Of a stretch of DNA of 64,000 nt, positions 7,713 through 15,961 are shown one piece after another. Under the pieces are notes generated by a model. That model was not told where the DNA came from, did not search any database, and saw only the letters and a program-made list of their open reading frames with translations. The first letter of the stretch is position 1. The number at the start of each line of letters is the position of its first letter. Made by a program: the position numbers and the translations under genes. Origin of the DNA: Hymenobacter sp. H14-R3 (GTDB lineage Bacteria; Bacteroidota; Bacteroidia; Cytophagales; Hymenobacteraceae); contig NZ_JASITD010000007.1 in NCBI RefSeq assembly GCF_030063445.1, positions 62,001-126,000 on the forward strand, in the 5' to 3' direction.

Positions 7713-8768
7713 CTACGGCACGGCCTGCACCTCCACCCGGCGGTTGCGGGCATCGGGGGCGGGGAAGAGGGGGCGGCTGTCGCCGTAGCCAATGGTAATC
7801 AGTCGGTTATCGGCAACGCCGGCTTGCGTTAGGTAGGCCTTTACTGCGGCAGCCCGCTGCTCGGAGAGGAGTTGGTTTTTACCCGACTCGCCTACGTTGT
7901 CGGTGTGCCCGGCTATGCGCAGGCGCAGGGCCGGGCGGGCTTGGAGGGCCGCTGCCAGCTGGTTGAGGGCGGGGTTGGCTTCGGGCAGCAGCTCGGCCGT
8001 GCCCACCCGAAACAGCACGGTGGGCAGCGCAAGGGGCGCGGGCGCGGGTTTGGGCATAGTGGCGGCAGGTGCTGGCCGGCGCACTGTGGCAACGAGCGGC
8101 TTCGTTGGTGGCAGGGTGTTGGCCTTGCCGCTTACGTTGATGGTGAGGGCCACCACGGGGCTTTGCGCGGTGGGGTAAAAGCCCTGCGTGAGGTAGAACG
8201 TAGTGGCTTTGCGGAGCCGGGTAGGGTAGGTGTTGCCGGTGGCTACGGGCTGCGTAAGCCCGGCATCGGCAAACCAGCGCACATCGCGGCCCGACACGCG
8301 CAGTGTGCTGCGCGCCCCGGCCAGCACCGTAGCGGCCGATTTCAGCCGGACGCGGTAAAACGTGAACGTGCCGGTGGTGCATTCGCCCCGCGGCAGGTAG
8401 GTGGCGTGGCCGGTCAGCTTTTCCTGGGTGGCATCGTAGGTGAAGGTGATGGCGCCGCGGCACCAGTAGCCGCGGTTGTGGGGCCGGGTTTCGTCGAGCA
8501 GCCGCGCGTGGCGCAGCTGCAAGCCGGTGGCCGTGCGCCTGCCATCCAGCTGAAACGTGGACGTGGTTTCGGCATCGCCGCCTACCTCCTCGTAGAGCAC
8601 GGCCAGCACGGCCGCGCCCTTGCCGGCTTGCACCCGCAGCACGGCCGGCCAAAATTCGGTTTCGCCCGGCTCGGCCTCCACGCCCTGCCACTCGCCGGCC
8701 AGCGATTGGGCCCGCACCGGCCCGGCTAGCAGTAGCGCTACCGCGCCATACCAAAAACAGAGTTTCAT
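7713..8768 (-). CDS. OmpA-family outer membrane protein
   Basis: The protein has 351 residues and begins with MKLCFWYGAVALLLAGPVRA, a signal peptide with cleavage after ARA/VRA. An N-terminal region of about 200 residues has no named domain. The C-terminal 110 residues form an OmpA peptidoglycan-binding domain: FRVGTAELLPEANPALNQ, IAGHTDNVGESGKN, LSEQRAAAVKAYL, and GYGDSRPL with NRRVEV. It likely anchors the outer membrane to the cell wall. Its ATG overlaps the TGA of the upstream NTF2-like gene (ATGA), so the two should be translationally coupled. Confidence 0.85.
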   Translation of the reverse strand: MKLCFWYGAVALLLAGPVRAQSLAGEWQGVEAEPGETEFWPAVLRVQAGKGAAVLAVLYEEVGGDAETTSTFQLDGRRTATGLQLRHARLLDETRPHNRGYWCRGAITFTYDATQEKLTGHATYLPRGECTTGTFTFYRVRLKSAATVLAGARSTLRVSGRDVRWFADAGLTQPVATGNTYPTRLRKATTFYLTQGFYPTAQSPVVALTINVSGKANTLPPTKPLVATVRRPAPAATMPKPAPAPLALPTVLFRVGTAELLPEANPALNQLAAALQARPALRLRIAGHTDNVGESGKNQLLSEQRAAAVKAYLTQAGVADNRLITIGYGDSRPLFPAPDARNRRVEVQAVP

Positions 8769-9280
8769 GCGTCTAAAATAAAGCGGCGGGCGCGGGCGCG
8801 GCCACCGAGCCATTGCCAAACTACCCCTATTTTCACCACCACGTTGGTTGCCGGGCGGGCCCCGAGGTGCCCGGCGCCCGCCCGGCGCACCCACACGTTG
8901 GTGTAACGCCGCGTCACTGTTTTGCCCGCATTCGTAGTTTTCTTCTCCGGCTGCACCACCTCCTGGCCCATAGCCACCGCCACCTCACCGCTGCTAGTTA
9001 GCCGCTCCATAATGCGCTCAAAGGCAGTATAATCGATTTCGCCGCTGCGAATGAAGTGCCTGCTTTGCGGCACCGCTCCAATGCGCCCATCGGGGTTGTT
9101 CACCACGTAATCGGGGCTCCAAAGCTGCTGGAGCGTCGTTGCATCGCCTTGGGTTACGGCCAGCGCCTCGCGCTTTTCCAGGCGCGTAATTTCGGCAGTT
9201 ACCGCCTGCTGCGCCGCGGCGGTTTCGCAAGCTCCTCCCAAGAAAAGGGCCAAAAGCAGCGGACGAAAAATGGTTTTCAT
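8765..9280 (-). CDS. Secreted SnoaL/NTF2-like protein (DUF4440-type)
   Basis: The protein has 171 residues. MKTIFRPLLLALFLGGAC is a signal peptide with a cysteine that could make it a lipoprotein. The body reads as a DUF4440/NTF2-like small alpha+beta barrel: EITRLEKREALAVTQGDATTLQQLWSPDYVVNNP and later GKTVTRRYTNVWVRR (segments quoted in part). Such proteins bind small ligands or are of unknown function. The start was chosen at the signal peptide. The tail after NVVVK is unusual and basic. It is followed by an ATGA-coupled OmpA gene. Confidence 0.72.
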   Translation of the reverse strand: MKTIFRPLLLALFLGGACETAAAQQAVTAEITRLEKREALAVTQGDATTLQQLWSPDYVVNNPDGRIGAVPQSRHFIRSGEIDYTAFERIMERLTSSGEVAVAMGQEVVQPEKKTTNAGKTVTRRYTNVWVRRAGAGHLGARPATNVVVKIGVVWQWLGGRARARRFILDA

Positions 9281-9398
9281 AAGCAACTGAGGGTGAGTGT
9301 ATTGTAGTAATATAAGCCACAAGCTATTCACCCTCACTAACATACTTGGTTAAGCGCCATCAGGCGAGTAGCCGGCTGCCCCGGCCTTGGGCGGCGCG

Positions 9399-10274
9399 CT
9401 ACCCGAGGTAAGCCATGTCCTCCGCACTCAGCTCAATAGCAGCGGCTTGCAGGTTTTCGCGCAGGTGCGCCAGCGACGACGTGCCCGGGATGGGCAGCAG
9501 CATGGGCGAGCGGTGCAGCAGCCAGGCCATGTTGAGCTGGGCCACCGATACGCCGCGCTGCCCGGCCAGCTCCGCCATTTTATCGCCCGCCTTGGGCAGG
9601 CCGTGCACCAGCGAAAAGAAGGGCACCAGCGGAATGCCGTGCTGCTCGCACAAGGCCAGCACTTCTTCGCCGCCCTGGGTTTCGCCGTGGGCCTCGCGCA
9701 GTGTGGTGCGCTGGGCATAGCCGTACATGTTTTCGACGGTGGCAATTTCGCCCATCTTCAGGCCGGCTTCCAGGTCTGCGCGGCTCACGTTGCTGAGGCC
9801 CACGTGCTGAATTTTACCCTCCTTTTGCAGCTCAAACATGGCGCCGAGCTGCTCGGCCAATGGCACGTTGCTGTGGCCCATCAGGCGCAGGTGCACCAGC
9901 TGCACCTGCTCTTGCTGCAGGGTGCGCAGGTTGCGCTCGATGCTGGTGCGCAGGTTGTCGGGGGTGTTGAAGGGTATCCAGCTTTTGTCGGGCCGGCGGG
10001 TGGCCCCCACTTTCGTGCAGATTACCAGGTCTTTCGCATACGGGTGCAGCGCCTCCACAATGAGGCGGTTGGTTACGTCGTCGCCGTAGTAGTCGGCGGT
10101 GTCAATAAAGTTGACGCCGTTGGCCACGGCGGTTTTCAAGATTTCCAGGGCTTGCAGACGGTCGGCGGGCTCGCCCCAAACGTCGGGGCCGGTGAGGCGC
10201 ATGGTGCCGTAGCCCAGGCGGTTGACGGTGAGCGGCCGAGCCGAATCAGGGGCAATGGTGAGGGTAGGATTCAT
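9399..10274 (-). CDS. Aldo/keto reductase
   Basis: The protein has 291 residues and forms the NADPH-dependent (beta/alpha)8 barrel of the AKR superfamily. The catalytic tetrad can be followed: Asp in FIDTADYYG with its Tyr, Lys in VICTKVGA, and a position normally held by His in VQLVHLRLMGH. The cofactor-binding C-terminus is LLPIPGTSSLAHLRENLQA. The substrate is not predictable. Its ATG overlaps the stop of the extended reading of the preceding frameshifted gene (ATGA). Confidence 0.9.
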   Translation of the reverse strand: MNPTLTIAPDSARPLTVNRLGYGTMRLTGPDVWGEPADRLQALEILKTAVANGVNFIDTADYYGDDVTNRLIVEALHPYAKDLVICTKVGATRRPDKSWIPFNTPDNLRTSIERNLRTLQQEQVQLVHLRLMGHSNVPLAEQLGAMFELQKEGKIQHVGLSNVSRADLEAGLKMGEIATVENMYGYAQRTTLREAHGETQGGEEVLALCEQHGIPLVPFFSLVHGLPKAGDKMAELAGQRGVSVAQLNMAWLLHRSPMLLPIPGTSSLAHLRENLQAAAIELSAEDMAYLG

Positions 10275-10701
10275 ACGCTGGTAAACCGCCGGCCGCTGGC
10301 GCTGGTTTTTTGCCAGCTGCTGGAAACGCCTAACTCGCGAGCCAAAAGGCCCGTTTTACCGTGCGCAACCAGGCATATTAGCTCGGTTGCTCGTTGCGAG
10401 CGGCTCCATAGGTGTTCTTCCTCTATTCCTTTGCCAGTGAATAGGTTGAGGTGCTCCTCATCGTCATAAAAAGGGTGACTTTGCGCAGGTGCGGCACCAG
10501 CGGCAGGTCGGCTGCCGGGGCGATGGTGAATAGCTCATCCTCGCCATCCCAAAAGGAGCAGAGCTGGTGGTAGATAAAGTCGCCGCCATTCTGCGCAATT
10601 TCCTCCGCATTAGTCTTGCGGGCGGTGTAATTCTTGGCGAAGTCGTACGCGTCAAAAATCGAAGTAAGTACCTGTTTATCAAATAGTAAGGCTTGTATCA
10701 C
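10271..10701 (-). pseudogene. Frameshifted gene of unknown function
   Basis: An open frame begins at 10701 (MIQALLFDKQVLTSIFDAYD...) and stops at 10423 after a run of five T on the coding strand (10468-10472). Adding one T changes the reading after RKVTLF from MTMRST to YDDEEHLNLFTGK, and the frame then stays open for 65 codons. It ends in a TGA at 10271-10273 that overlaps the ATG of the aldo/keto reductase. The restored product would be about 143 residues. Either a base was lost in the homopolymer or the read has an error there. The first part resembles short Bacteroidota proteins of unknown function; I do not assign one. Confidence 0.5.
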
Positions 10702-11027
10702 CGCGAATTTAAAATTGGAATCCGTGAATTGGGTGGGCTTCTTTATGGCAGCACTACCTGGGTTAAATATAATAAAGTTAACTAATTGCCTATGAAGCTT
10801 TTATGCATGTTATGCAAGTAGCAATAAGCTTGGTAACTGCCCAAACGGTGCATTCCCTATGCTGTTGTTCGCTTGCGACGACAACCAGGGCGGCCACAAA
10901 CTGCTGACCAGCAGCTTATGGCCGCCCACAGATTTGAAGGCTACGGACACAAAGGGTGGTTTCGCTGCCCGGCCCGGCCGCCGCTCGAAGGAATTTTGGA
11001 CGCATACCACCGGGGCCGCTGCCGGCC
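10702..11027. other. Intergenic region with one hairpin
   Basis: No convincing gene lies in these 326 bases. A hairpin with 19-bp arms (GGGCGGCCACAAACTGCTG and its complement, two G-T pairs) is at 10888-10927. It may end transcription of the minus-strand gene above it, although no clear U-run follows. The stretch 10740-10860 is AT-rich and probably holds the promoter of the frameshifted gene. Confidence 0.5.
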
Positions 11028-11447
11028 CTACTTCACGCGCAGTTCGCCTTCCTCCTCGCCCTGCCAGTACTTGATGCGCGTGGCCTCCACGCGTACCAGC
11101 ACGATGCCCGGCGTGTCGAGGCCGTTGGCAAACCACTTCTCCAAATCGGGTACCCAATGCTGCTGCATGGTGGCCTTTTGCCGGATGAGGTGCGCCTTGC
11201 CCACAATGGAGATATAGAGCCCCTTTGGCCCGCTCAGGCCCAGGTTAACCTGCTGGTTTTCGGTGATATCCTTCACCGTGCGCGATTCTTCAAAGGTAAA
11301 GTAATACGAGTTGCCGTCGTACTCCACGTCACCGTTGTTGCTCATGGGCCGGCTGCTGAGCTGGCCCCGGCTGGTGTGCGTGGTCAGCAGGGCAATATCG
11401 AGCTTAGCCATTTTGGTGGCAATCTCCTGCAGGGTTTTATCGGCCAT
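11028..11447 (-). CDS. Pyridoxamine 5'-phosphate oxidase-like general stress protein
   Basis: The protein has 139 residues. The split-barrel flavin-binding fold of the general stress protein 26 type is suggested by IALLTTHTSRGQLSSRPM, YYFTFEESRTVKDITENQQVNL, and LYISIVGKAHLIR, then a W-P-D block and VRVEATRIKYW. Such proteins bind FMN or FAD and are linked to stress; the substrate is unknown. It is a single gene. Confidence 0.82.
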   Translation of the reverse strand: MADKTLQEIATKMAKLDIALLTTHTSRGQLSSRPMSNNGDVEYDGNSYYFTFEESRTVKDITENQQVNLGLSGPKGLYISIVGKAHLIRQKATMQQHWVPDLEKWFANGLDTPGIVLVRVEATRIKYWQGEEEGELRVK

Positions 11448-11554
11448 GGGTGGGTGGGGTGGGTGAATGAAGCTTTACGCAGGCCAGGGGTGGGCGGTTG
11501 GGTACCCGGCCGGTACCTGCCTGCCACTTGCGGCCCCGCCCGTATAGCTTGGTT

Positions 11555-12052
11555 ATGGCTGCTTCCCTGGTGTTTCTCGTTGCCGCGGGGCTGGTACTCG
11601 CCGGCGCTTTGGGCGCGCTTGATTCTGCGCCCCCGCCCGCGCAAACAACTGTTTCCGTGCGCCTTGTGAGTGGCCCTTGGGAGGGGAGGGCATACACTAT
11701 TGCCGCCGGCACCCTCACCGTGTACCGGCTGCCCCCCGTGGCGGCCGCCAACCACTCGCCGCAGCAGCTATTTCAGGCGTCCCTTCCGCCGGATGCCAGC
11801 GCTCAGCGGCTGGCCGGGCTTGACCCGGCCGCCTACCGCGGCGTTCCCCACGAAATGCTGGATGGCGGCGGCGTGCTGATTCTGGAGCTGCAACGGGGCC
11901 GCGCCCGCCACACCGTATCCTACCAGAGCGGCCAGTATGCCCGGCTCGACCCGACTACCGCCTTTCTGCTCGGTTATATCAACCAGCATGTGCCCGCCCG
12001 GCTGGCCATTGGGGCCGATTGGCTGCGGCCGCCCGCCCCCACGGCCAGGTAA
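11555..12052 (+). CDS. Hypothetical membrane-anchored protein
   Basis: The protein has about 165 residues. MAASLVFLVAAGLVLAGALG is one N-terminal hydrophobic segment (signal anchor or uncleaved signal). A periplasmic domain of about 140 residues contains VRLVSGPWEGRAYTIAAGTL and HTVSYQSGQYARLD. No family is recognised. The start at 11555 is preferred over one 19 codons upstream because it begins right at the hydrophobic segment. Composition matches the neighbours. Confidence 0.55.
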   Translation: MAASLVFLVAAGLVLAGALGALDSAPPPAQTTVSVRLVSGPWEGRAYTIAAGTLTVYRLPPVAAANHSPQQLFQASLPPDASAQRLAGLDPAAYRGVPHEMLDGGGVLILELQRGRARHTVSYQSGQYARLDPTTAFLLGYINQHVPARLAIGADWLRPPAPTAR

Positions 12053-12073
12053 GCAGGGCCGGTGGCCGGCCTG

Positions 12074-12586
12074 TTACTGGGCGTAGTACTCCTCGTATAG
12101 CTCCGCCAGCATATCATGAAAGCCCCAGCCCATGCCGCTGGTATCGGTCACTACCCGGTGGCTGCGCTCCGCGAAGTGGGGGAGTAGCTTTTCGGGCCGC
12201 ATGAGCGCCAGGGCCTGCTCATACATTTTTTCGAGGCTCAGGTAGAAGCCCTCGTTGATGTCGCCGTAGTCGTTGGTATAGCGCACGCCGCACTCCACGT
12301 AGTACAGCATGAGGTCGGCCTGCGCCTGGGTCGACCCGCCCAGCTTGCGAAAATCGCTGATGGCGGCTTTGCCCACGCGCAGGTCGTAGTTGTAGCCGCG
12401 CTTGGGGTAAAAAGCCCGCAGCACCCGCTCGCGGTGCGCCGCCAGCAGGACCGCCTCGTCGGGCTGCACGTAAAAATCCAGGTACTCCTTCACGTTCTTG
12501 TGCTTTTTATACAACTCGCTAAGCAGTGCAATGAGCTGCGGCTTTTCCAGCTGCTGCAATTCTTTCTTGACGTCGGCCAGAGTCAT
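12074..12586 (-). CDS. DUF6155 family protein
   Basis: The protein has 170 residues, largely helical and cytoplasmic. It has the pattern of the family: LADVKKELQQLEKPQLIALLSELYKK at the N-terminus, NVKEYLDFYV, and LRAFYPKRGYNYDLRVGKAAISDF in the middle (quoted in part). The function is unknown. It converges with the membrane-protein gene (21 bp between stops) and is divergent from the SEC-C gene. Confidence 0.7.
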   Translation of the reverse strand: MTLADVKKELQQLEKPQLIALLSELYKKHKNVKEYLDFYVQPDEAVLLAAHRERVLRAFYPKRGYNYDLRVGKAAISDFRKLGGSTQAQADLMLYYVECGVRYTNDYGDINEGFYLSLEKMYEQALALMRPEKLLPHFAERSHRVVTDTSGMGWGFHDMLAELYEEYYAQ

Positions 12587-12817
12587 GAGGGTAGGGCGGT
12601 AAGGTTGAACGCTCGAAAGTAGCTTTTGAAAGAGTCACGTACCCAGCAGCAGCAGGGGCGCGGAGTTTTGCAAAGGGCAACGGCGCGCCCCTGGGCACGC
12701 TGCTTCTACGACTTTTGCACAAACTCTGCCGCTGGACGTTATCAGCCCTTGCCAACGAATATTTGCAGAGGCTGCTGCATTGCTACGCCGCCTACTCCTT
12801 CAACCCCACAGTTTGAT

Positions 12818-13792
12818 ATGACGACCCAACCCACCTTTGCCCACCCGGTATTTGAGCGGCTCTACGAGCGCGACTATTTTGTTGACGATGCGGTGCTGCG
12901 CGAAATACTGGCGCTGGGCCCGGCAACAGCCGTGCCCGAGCTGCTGAAAATAATCAGTACCTCGCTGGAAGACTACCAGGCTGGCAAGCTGGCGGACACC
13001 GACTGGCTGGATGCCTACTATTTTCAGCACGCTTTTTACTTGCTGCACGAGCTACAAGCCCCCGAAGCCTTCGATGAGTATCGCCGCGTGCTGCGCCTCA
13101 ATTCGGAAAGCACCGAATTCTGGTTTGGCGATGACTTGTTTGAGGATGTGCCTAACCTGCTGGCTCACGCCGCCCAAACGCGCCTACCCGAACTGCTGGC
13201 CCTGCTGGAAGACAAGGAAGTGATTCTGCAGCACCGGCTGGTAGTCTCCAGCGCCATTACGCGGCTAGCCAAGGAGCAGCCCGAGCTGCGGCCCGCCATC
13301 AGCGCGTTTTTGCAGCGCTACCTGCGCCACATCATCACGCACGCCGACCAGGCAAAGCAGCTTTTCCCGGCCGATACCGGTATGTACAACTACGAGCTGG
13401 AAGATTACCTGGGCCTGCTGCTGGCCGATGTGCAGGATGCCGGCCTGCGCGAGCTGGAGCCCGAGATGCGGGGGCTGCACCGCCTGGGCTTTGTCGATGA
13501 GAGCATCAGCGGCGGGGAGAACGATATGGACTTCAACCAGGTGTCGCCGCTGCGGCCTTCCCCCGATATCTTCACCCGCTACCACGAGCTGCGCGACGAC
13601 CCCGACAGCTACTCGCCCTTTCACCCCGACGCGGCCGGCATTGCCCGGCGGCGGGCCCAGCAGGAGGCGAAGTACGCCCAGGCCCGGCGCGACATGGCCC
13701 GCCCGCAGCCCCAGCCGGTACCGGCCAAAATCGGTCGCAACGACCCGTGCCCCTGCGGCAGCGGCAAAAAGTATAAGAAGTGCCACGGCTAG
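12818..13792 (+). CDS. DUF1186-like protein with C-terminal SEC-C zinc motif
   Basis: The protein has 324 residues. The N-terminal 270 residues are helical, HEAT-like repeats ([20 protein letters not shown] and later [20 protein letters not shown]). They resemble DUF1186-type proteins. The end is an unmistakable SEC-C motif, [20 protein letters not shown], which binds zinc and mediates contacts in SecA and many other proteins. The start at 12818 is chosen because the open codons before it look non-coding. The role is unknown. Confidence 0.72.
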   Translation: MTTQPTFAHPVFERLYERDYFVDDAVLREILALGPATAVPELLKIISTSLEDYQAGKLADTDWLDAYYFQHAFYLLHELQAPEAFDEYRRVLRLNSESTEFWFGDDLFEDVPNLLAHAAQTRLPELLALLEDKEVILQHRLVVSSAITRLAKEQPELRPAISAFLQRYLRHIITHADQAKQLFPADTGMYNYELEDYLGLLLADVQDAGLRELEPEMRGLHRLGFVDESISGGENDMDFNQVSPLRPSPDIFTRYHELRDDPDSYSPFHPDAAGIARRRAQQEAKYAQARRDMARPQPQPVPAKIGRNDPCPCGSGKKYKKCHG

Positions 13793-13812
13793 CAAAGGAG
13801 CAGGGTTTGGGT

Positions 13813-13869
13813 AGCACTAGCACTGGCACGAGTTTAGGCGTAGCCGTTACTTGTGCCAGTGCTAGTGCT
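13813..13869. repeat. Inverted repeat AGCACTAGCACTGGCAC
   Basis: Perfect 17-bp arms are separated by 23 nt. The structure lies 21 bp after the SEC-C gene stop and could end its transcript, although no T-run follows. The core AGCACTAG reappears at about 13982-13993 as a small palindrome (AGCACTAGTGCT). Confidence 0.6.
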
Positions 13870-13908
13870 TAGTAAGGCAAGTTGCGTAACAAAATGCGCG
13901 GTCGTTCG

Positions 13909-13945
13909 CCTCACCCCCAGCCCCCTCTCCGAAAAGGAGAGGGGA
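13909..13945. repeat. CACCCCC(A/G)GCCCC repeat with inner hairpin
   Basis: The sequence CACCCCCAGCCCCCTCTCC is followed by GAAAAGGAGAGGGGAG, a small hairpin. The same pattern, with both ends, lies inside the icmF coding sequence (20658-20782). It therefore belongs to a mobile or amplified palindromic family rather than to this locus. Confidence 0.6.
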
Positions 13946-14161
13946 GCCGACCGCACATTCTGTTGCTTCATTTGCTTGACGCAGCACTAGTGCTATGCTG
14001 CGCCCCGCATCAGAACGGCAGAAGCAGAACGATATATCCGCGCAGGTTCGCCTTGCCGCTTCGTGGTCGTGGAGGCGCAGTCGGCATATTATGGCTGGTC
14101 ACAAGTTACTACTACGCCCAACCGCGCGATAGCTTAGGTGTTGCCGCGTGGGTCCTTGCCC

Positions 14162-14237
14162 GCTAAGTCAAAAACCGGCCATCTGTGCGTGGCCGCCATG
14201 TGGCGGCCACGCACAGATGGCCGGTTTTTGACTTAGC
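14162..14237. repeat. Perfect 37-bp-arm palindrome
   Basis: The arm GCTAAGTCAAAAACCGGCCA (first 20 bases) continues for 37 bases in all and is matched exactly by its complement after a 2-base centre. It lies 16 bp from the stop of the minus-strand DUF4156-like gene. Any transcript entering from either side would form a very stable hairpin, so it may be a bidirectional terminator. The perfection also fits a recent insertion or active correction between the arms. Confidence 0.75.
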
Positions 14238-14253
14238 CGCTACGCAGTGACGG

Positions 14254-14592
14254 CTACTTGTAGGCGATGCCGCGCAGGGTGGTGGCCCCCATCCGGTCCT
14301 CGCTCACGATGAGCACCTTAGTGGCTCCAAGCTTCTCGGCCTCCGCTTTCAGCTTCTTGGTTGCGCCTTTGTCGCCTAGTTTGCCACTGAGCCCGAAGAA
14401 GGGCGAGCGACCTTCAATCTCGCCCAACTTTGTCATGCCTTTTACTTCGTTGGGGTCGCGAGTAATCATGATATCGGCCGAAGTAGCGCGGACGGCGGCC
14501 GTGGCGACGCGGTGGAAACCGGCAGCGGGTGCGGCCACGGCTACGCTGGCCAGGGCTAGCAGCAAGGCGGTAGTAGGAAGGAATTTTTTCAT
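14254..14592 (-). CDS. Secreted DUF4156-like protein
   Basis: The protein has 112 residues. MKKFLPTTALLLALASVAVA is a typical signal peptide. The mature part (ADIMITRDPNEVKGMTKLGE, then a glycine-rich turn, KKLKAEAEKLGATKVLIVSE) follows the alpha/beta pattern of DUF4156/YbjQ-like small proteins. There is no cysteine at the cleavage site, so it is not an obvious lipoprotein. The function is unknown. The start at 14592 is chosen at the signal peptide. Confidence 0.65.
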   Translation of the reverse strand: MKKFLPTTALLLALASVAVAAPAAGFHRVATAAVRATSADIMITRDPNEVKGMTKLGEIEGRSPFFGLSGKLGDKGATKKLKAEAEKLGATKVLIVSEDRMGATTLRGIAYK

Positions 14593-15080
14593 TGGGAGTG
14601 GAAGTGAAGTGAACAAACTGTATGGGTCCAGCGGCCCCTGCATTCCTTACGAAACCATCTGAAAGAAAGACGAAACCGCACCAGGTCAGCCGGTCGCGTA
14701 GCGCCAGATGACCCAGTAGCACGGGCTTCCTCGGTTTCTCCCGGTAGTAGTCGGCAATGATTTTGCACAGAATCTCCCTATCGTGTGGCCAACCTGAGCG
14801 CCACGCGCCTAACGCTGCAAGACTACGTAATCCGGCAATTCGGCCACGGCGATGCTAGCATTTCAAAAAGCGTCCCAGCTCACGCCGAACCAGTCCGGTG
14901 AAAAGCCACCTTGATGTCGGCGTGGGTTAGGGCAATGGTCATTCAATGGGTAGAAGTTTGGGCTAAACCCCCGTTGTAGAGCAGCCATAGAGGGGTTGGG
15001 CTTTGTCAACTTACCTCACCCCCAAGCGCCCCCGACGCCTCTTGCAGTGGCTGGGGAGGCTAGGGAAGCTAAACTGGCGG
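14593..15080. other. Intergenic region with possible decayed coding fragments
   Basis: No complete gene is visible in 488 bases. Short open stretches look faintly protein-like: on the minus strand around 14640-14770 (reading IIADYYREKPRKPVLLGHLA) and on the plus strand around 14780-14900 (NLSATRLTLQDYVIRQFGH). Neither has a start or a recognisable family. It is probably degraded sequence at the edge of the accessory island. Confidence 0.3.
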
Positions 15081-15383
15081 CTAATACTTGATGGAAAACT
15101 CCAGATGCCCGCCCAGCCCATCCGCGATGATGCGCTGTAAAGTGGAAAGCCGCACGTCCTTCAAGTCGTTCTCCAACTTGGAGATATAAGCTTTATCCGT
15201 GCCGGATAATTCGGCCAGTTGGGCCTGCGTCAGCCCTTTGGCCTGCCGGGCCTGCTGGAGCATCACCCCCAACTTAAACGTCTCATAGCCGGCCTCAAAC
15301 TCCTCGCGGGGCTTCGTGCCGCTAGCGCCGTGCTCCTGCTCAATAAACTGGTCGAGGCTAGTTAGGTTTTCGTTGGCTTTCAT
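15081..15383 (-). CDS. XRE-family antitoxin (HigA-type)
   Basis: The protein has 100 residues. A helix-turn-helix occupies about residues 35-90: LGVMLQQARQAKGLTQAQLA, then ELSGTDKAYISKLENDLKDV and LSTLQRIIADGL. It should bind the operon promoter and neutralise the toxin encoded just upstream. It overlaps the toxin gene by 26 bp. The toxin-first order matches HigBA-type modules. Confidence 0.85.
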   Translation of the reverse strand: MKANENLTSLDQFIEQEHGASGTKPREEFEAGYETFKLGVMLQQARQAKGLTQAQLAELSGTDKAYISKLENDLKDVRLSTLQRIIADGLGGHLEFSIKY

Positions 15384-15708
15384 AGTACTCGGCTTTGACT
15401 TTGTGGGCTTTAGCTAACTCACCGGGCGAGGTTTTCTGCGTTTTCTTGGTGAAGCCGTGGCCGACTACCACCAAGTTGCCCGCATCGAAGAAGCAGAAGA
15501 TGCGGAAGGTGTCGCTGCCCACCTGCACCCTGATTTCATACAGGCCATCGGTGCCGTTCAGGTGCTTAAAATACTGTTCGGGAATCTGGTCCAGGTCCTC
15601 CACCACGCGCAGCGTCCACAGAATCTTCTTCTTGACCCTCTCGCTCTGGCTGGCATAGAAGTCCCGGAAGTAGCTCTTGAAGAAAAACAGCTCGCGCTTT
15701 TTGGCCAT
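15358..15708 (-). CDS. RelE/HigB-type toxin (Gp49-like)
   Basis: The protein has 116 residues. The core (YEIRVQVGSDTFRIFCFFD, VVVGHGFTKKTQKTSPGELA) is characteristic of the RelE/ParE superfamily branch that cleaves mRNA at the ribosome. The C-terminal AKAHKVKAEYYESQR is the usual basic helix. The ATG at 15708 (MAKKRELFF) is preferred over one nine codons upstream. It forms a two-gene operon with the antitoxin at the edge of an accessory island. Confidence 0.85.
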   Translation of the reverse strand: MAKKRELFFFKSYFRDFYASQSERVKKKILWTLRVVEDLDQIPEQYFKHLNGTDGLYEIRVQVGSDTFRIFCFFDAGNLVVVGHGFTKKTQKTSPGELAKAHKVKAEYYESQRKPN

Positions 15709-15961
15709 CGGGCAAAAGTAAGCCCGGTTGTCCAATCAGACAACTGGGCTTTTTGGTGGTTCGTTCCCCCGCCCGCTCCCAGGTAACCCCGCCGCCTTTT
15801 GACTTGGCGGGTGAGGTGCTCGGGAACTGCTATCGAAACTTGCGGCGTTGCGGAGCATCGCTTGGCTGGCCTGCGTGGGCTTCAACCCTTTACATACTAA
15901 CCCTTTGCCCTCCCGAGATTAGGCAGCCATGGTGTCAAGATGGATAAGTAATTTAATTCCA

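Larger units (their letters stand above)
13793..14253. other. Intergenic region with three palindromic structures
   Basis: These 461 bases hold no credible gene. They contain a 17-bp-arm hairpin at 13813-13869, a CACCCCCAGCCCC-type repeat at 13909-13945, and a perfect 37-bp-arm palindrome at 14162-14237. A short open frame (13882-14166) crosses the second repeat and ends at the edge of the third. It has no protein-like features. Confidence 0.6.

Noticed and set aside
10466..10473. Programmed -1 frameshift signal
   Set aside because: The T-run would allow slippage, but no canonical X-XXY-YYZ heptamer in frame or downstream stem-loop was evident; base loss or read error is simpler.
13882..14166. 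94-codon open frame between the SEC-C gene and the 37-bp palindrome
   Set aside because: It is composed of repeat-element sequence and has no protein-like pattern or start context.
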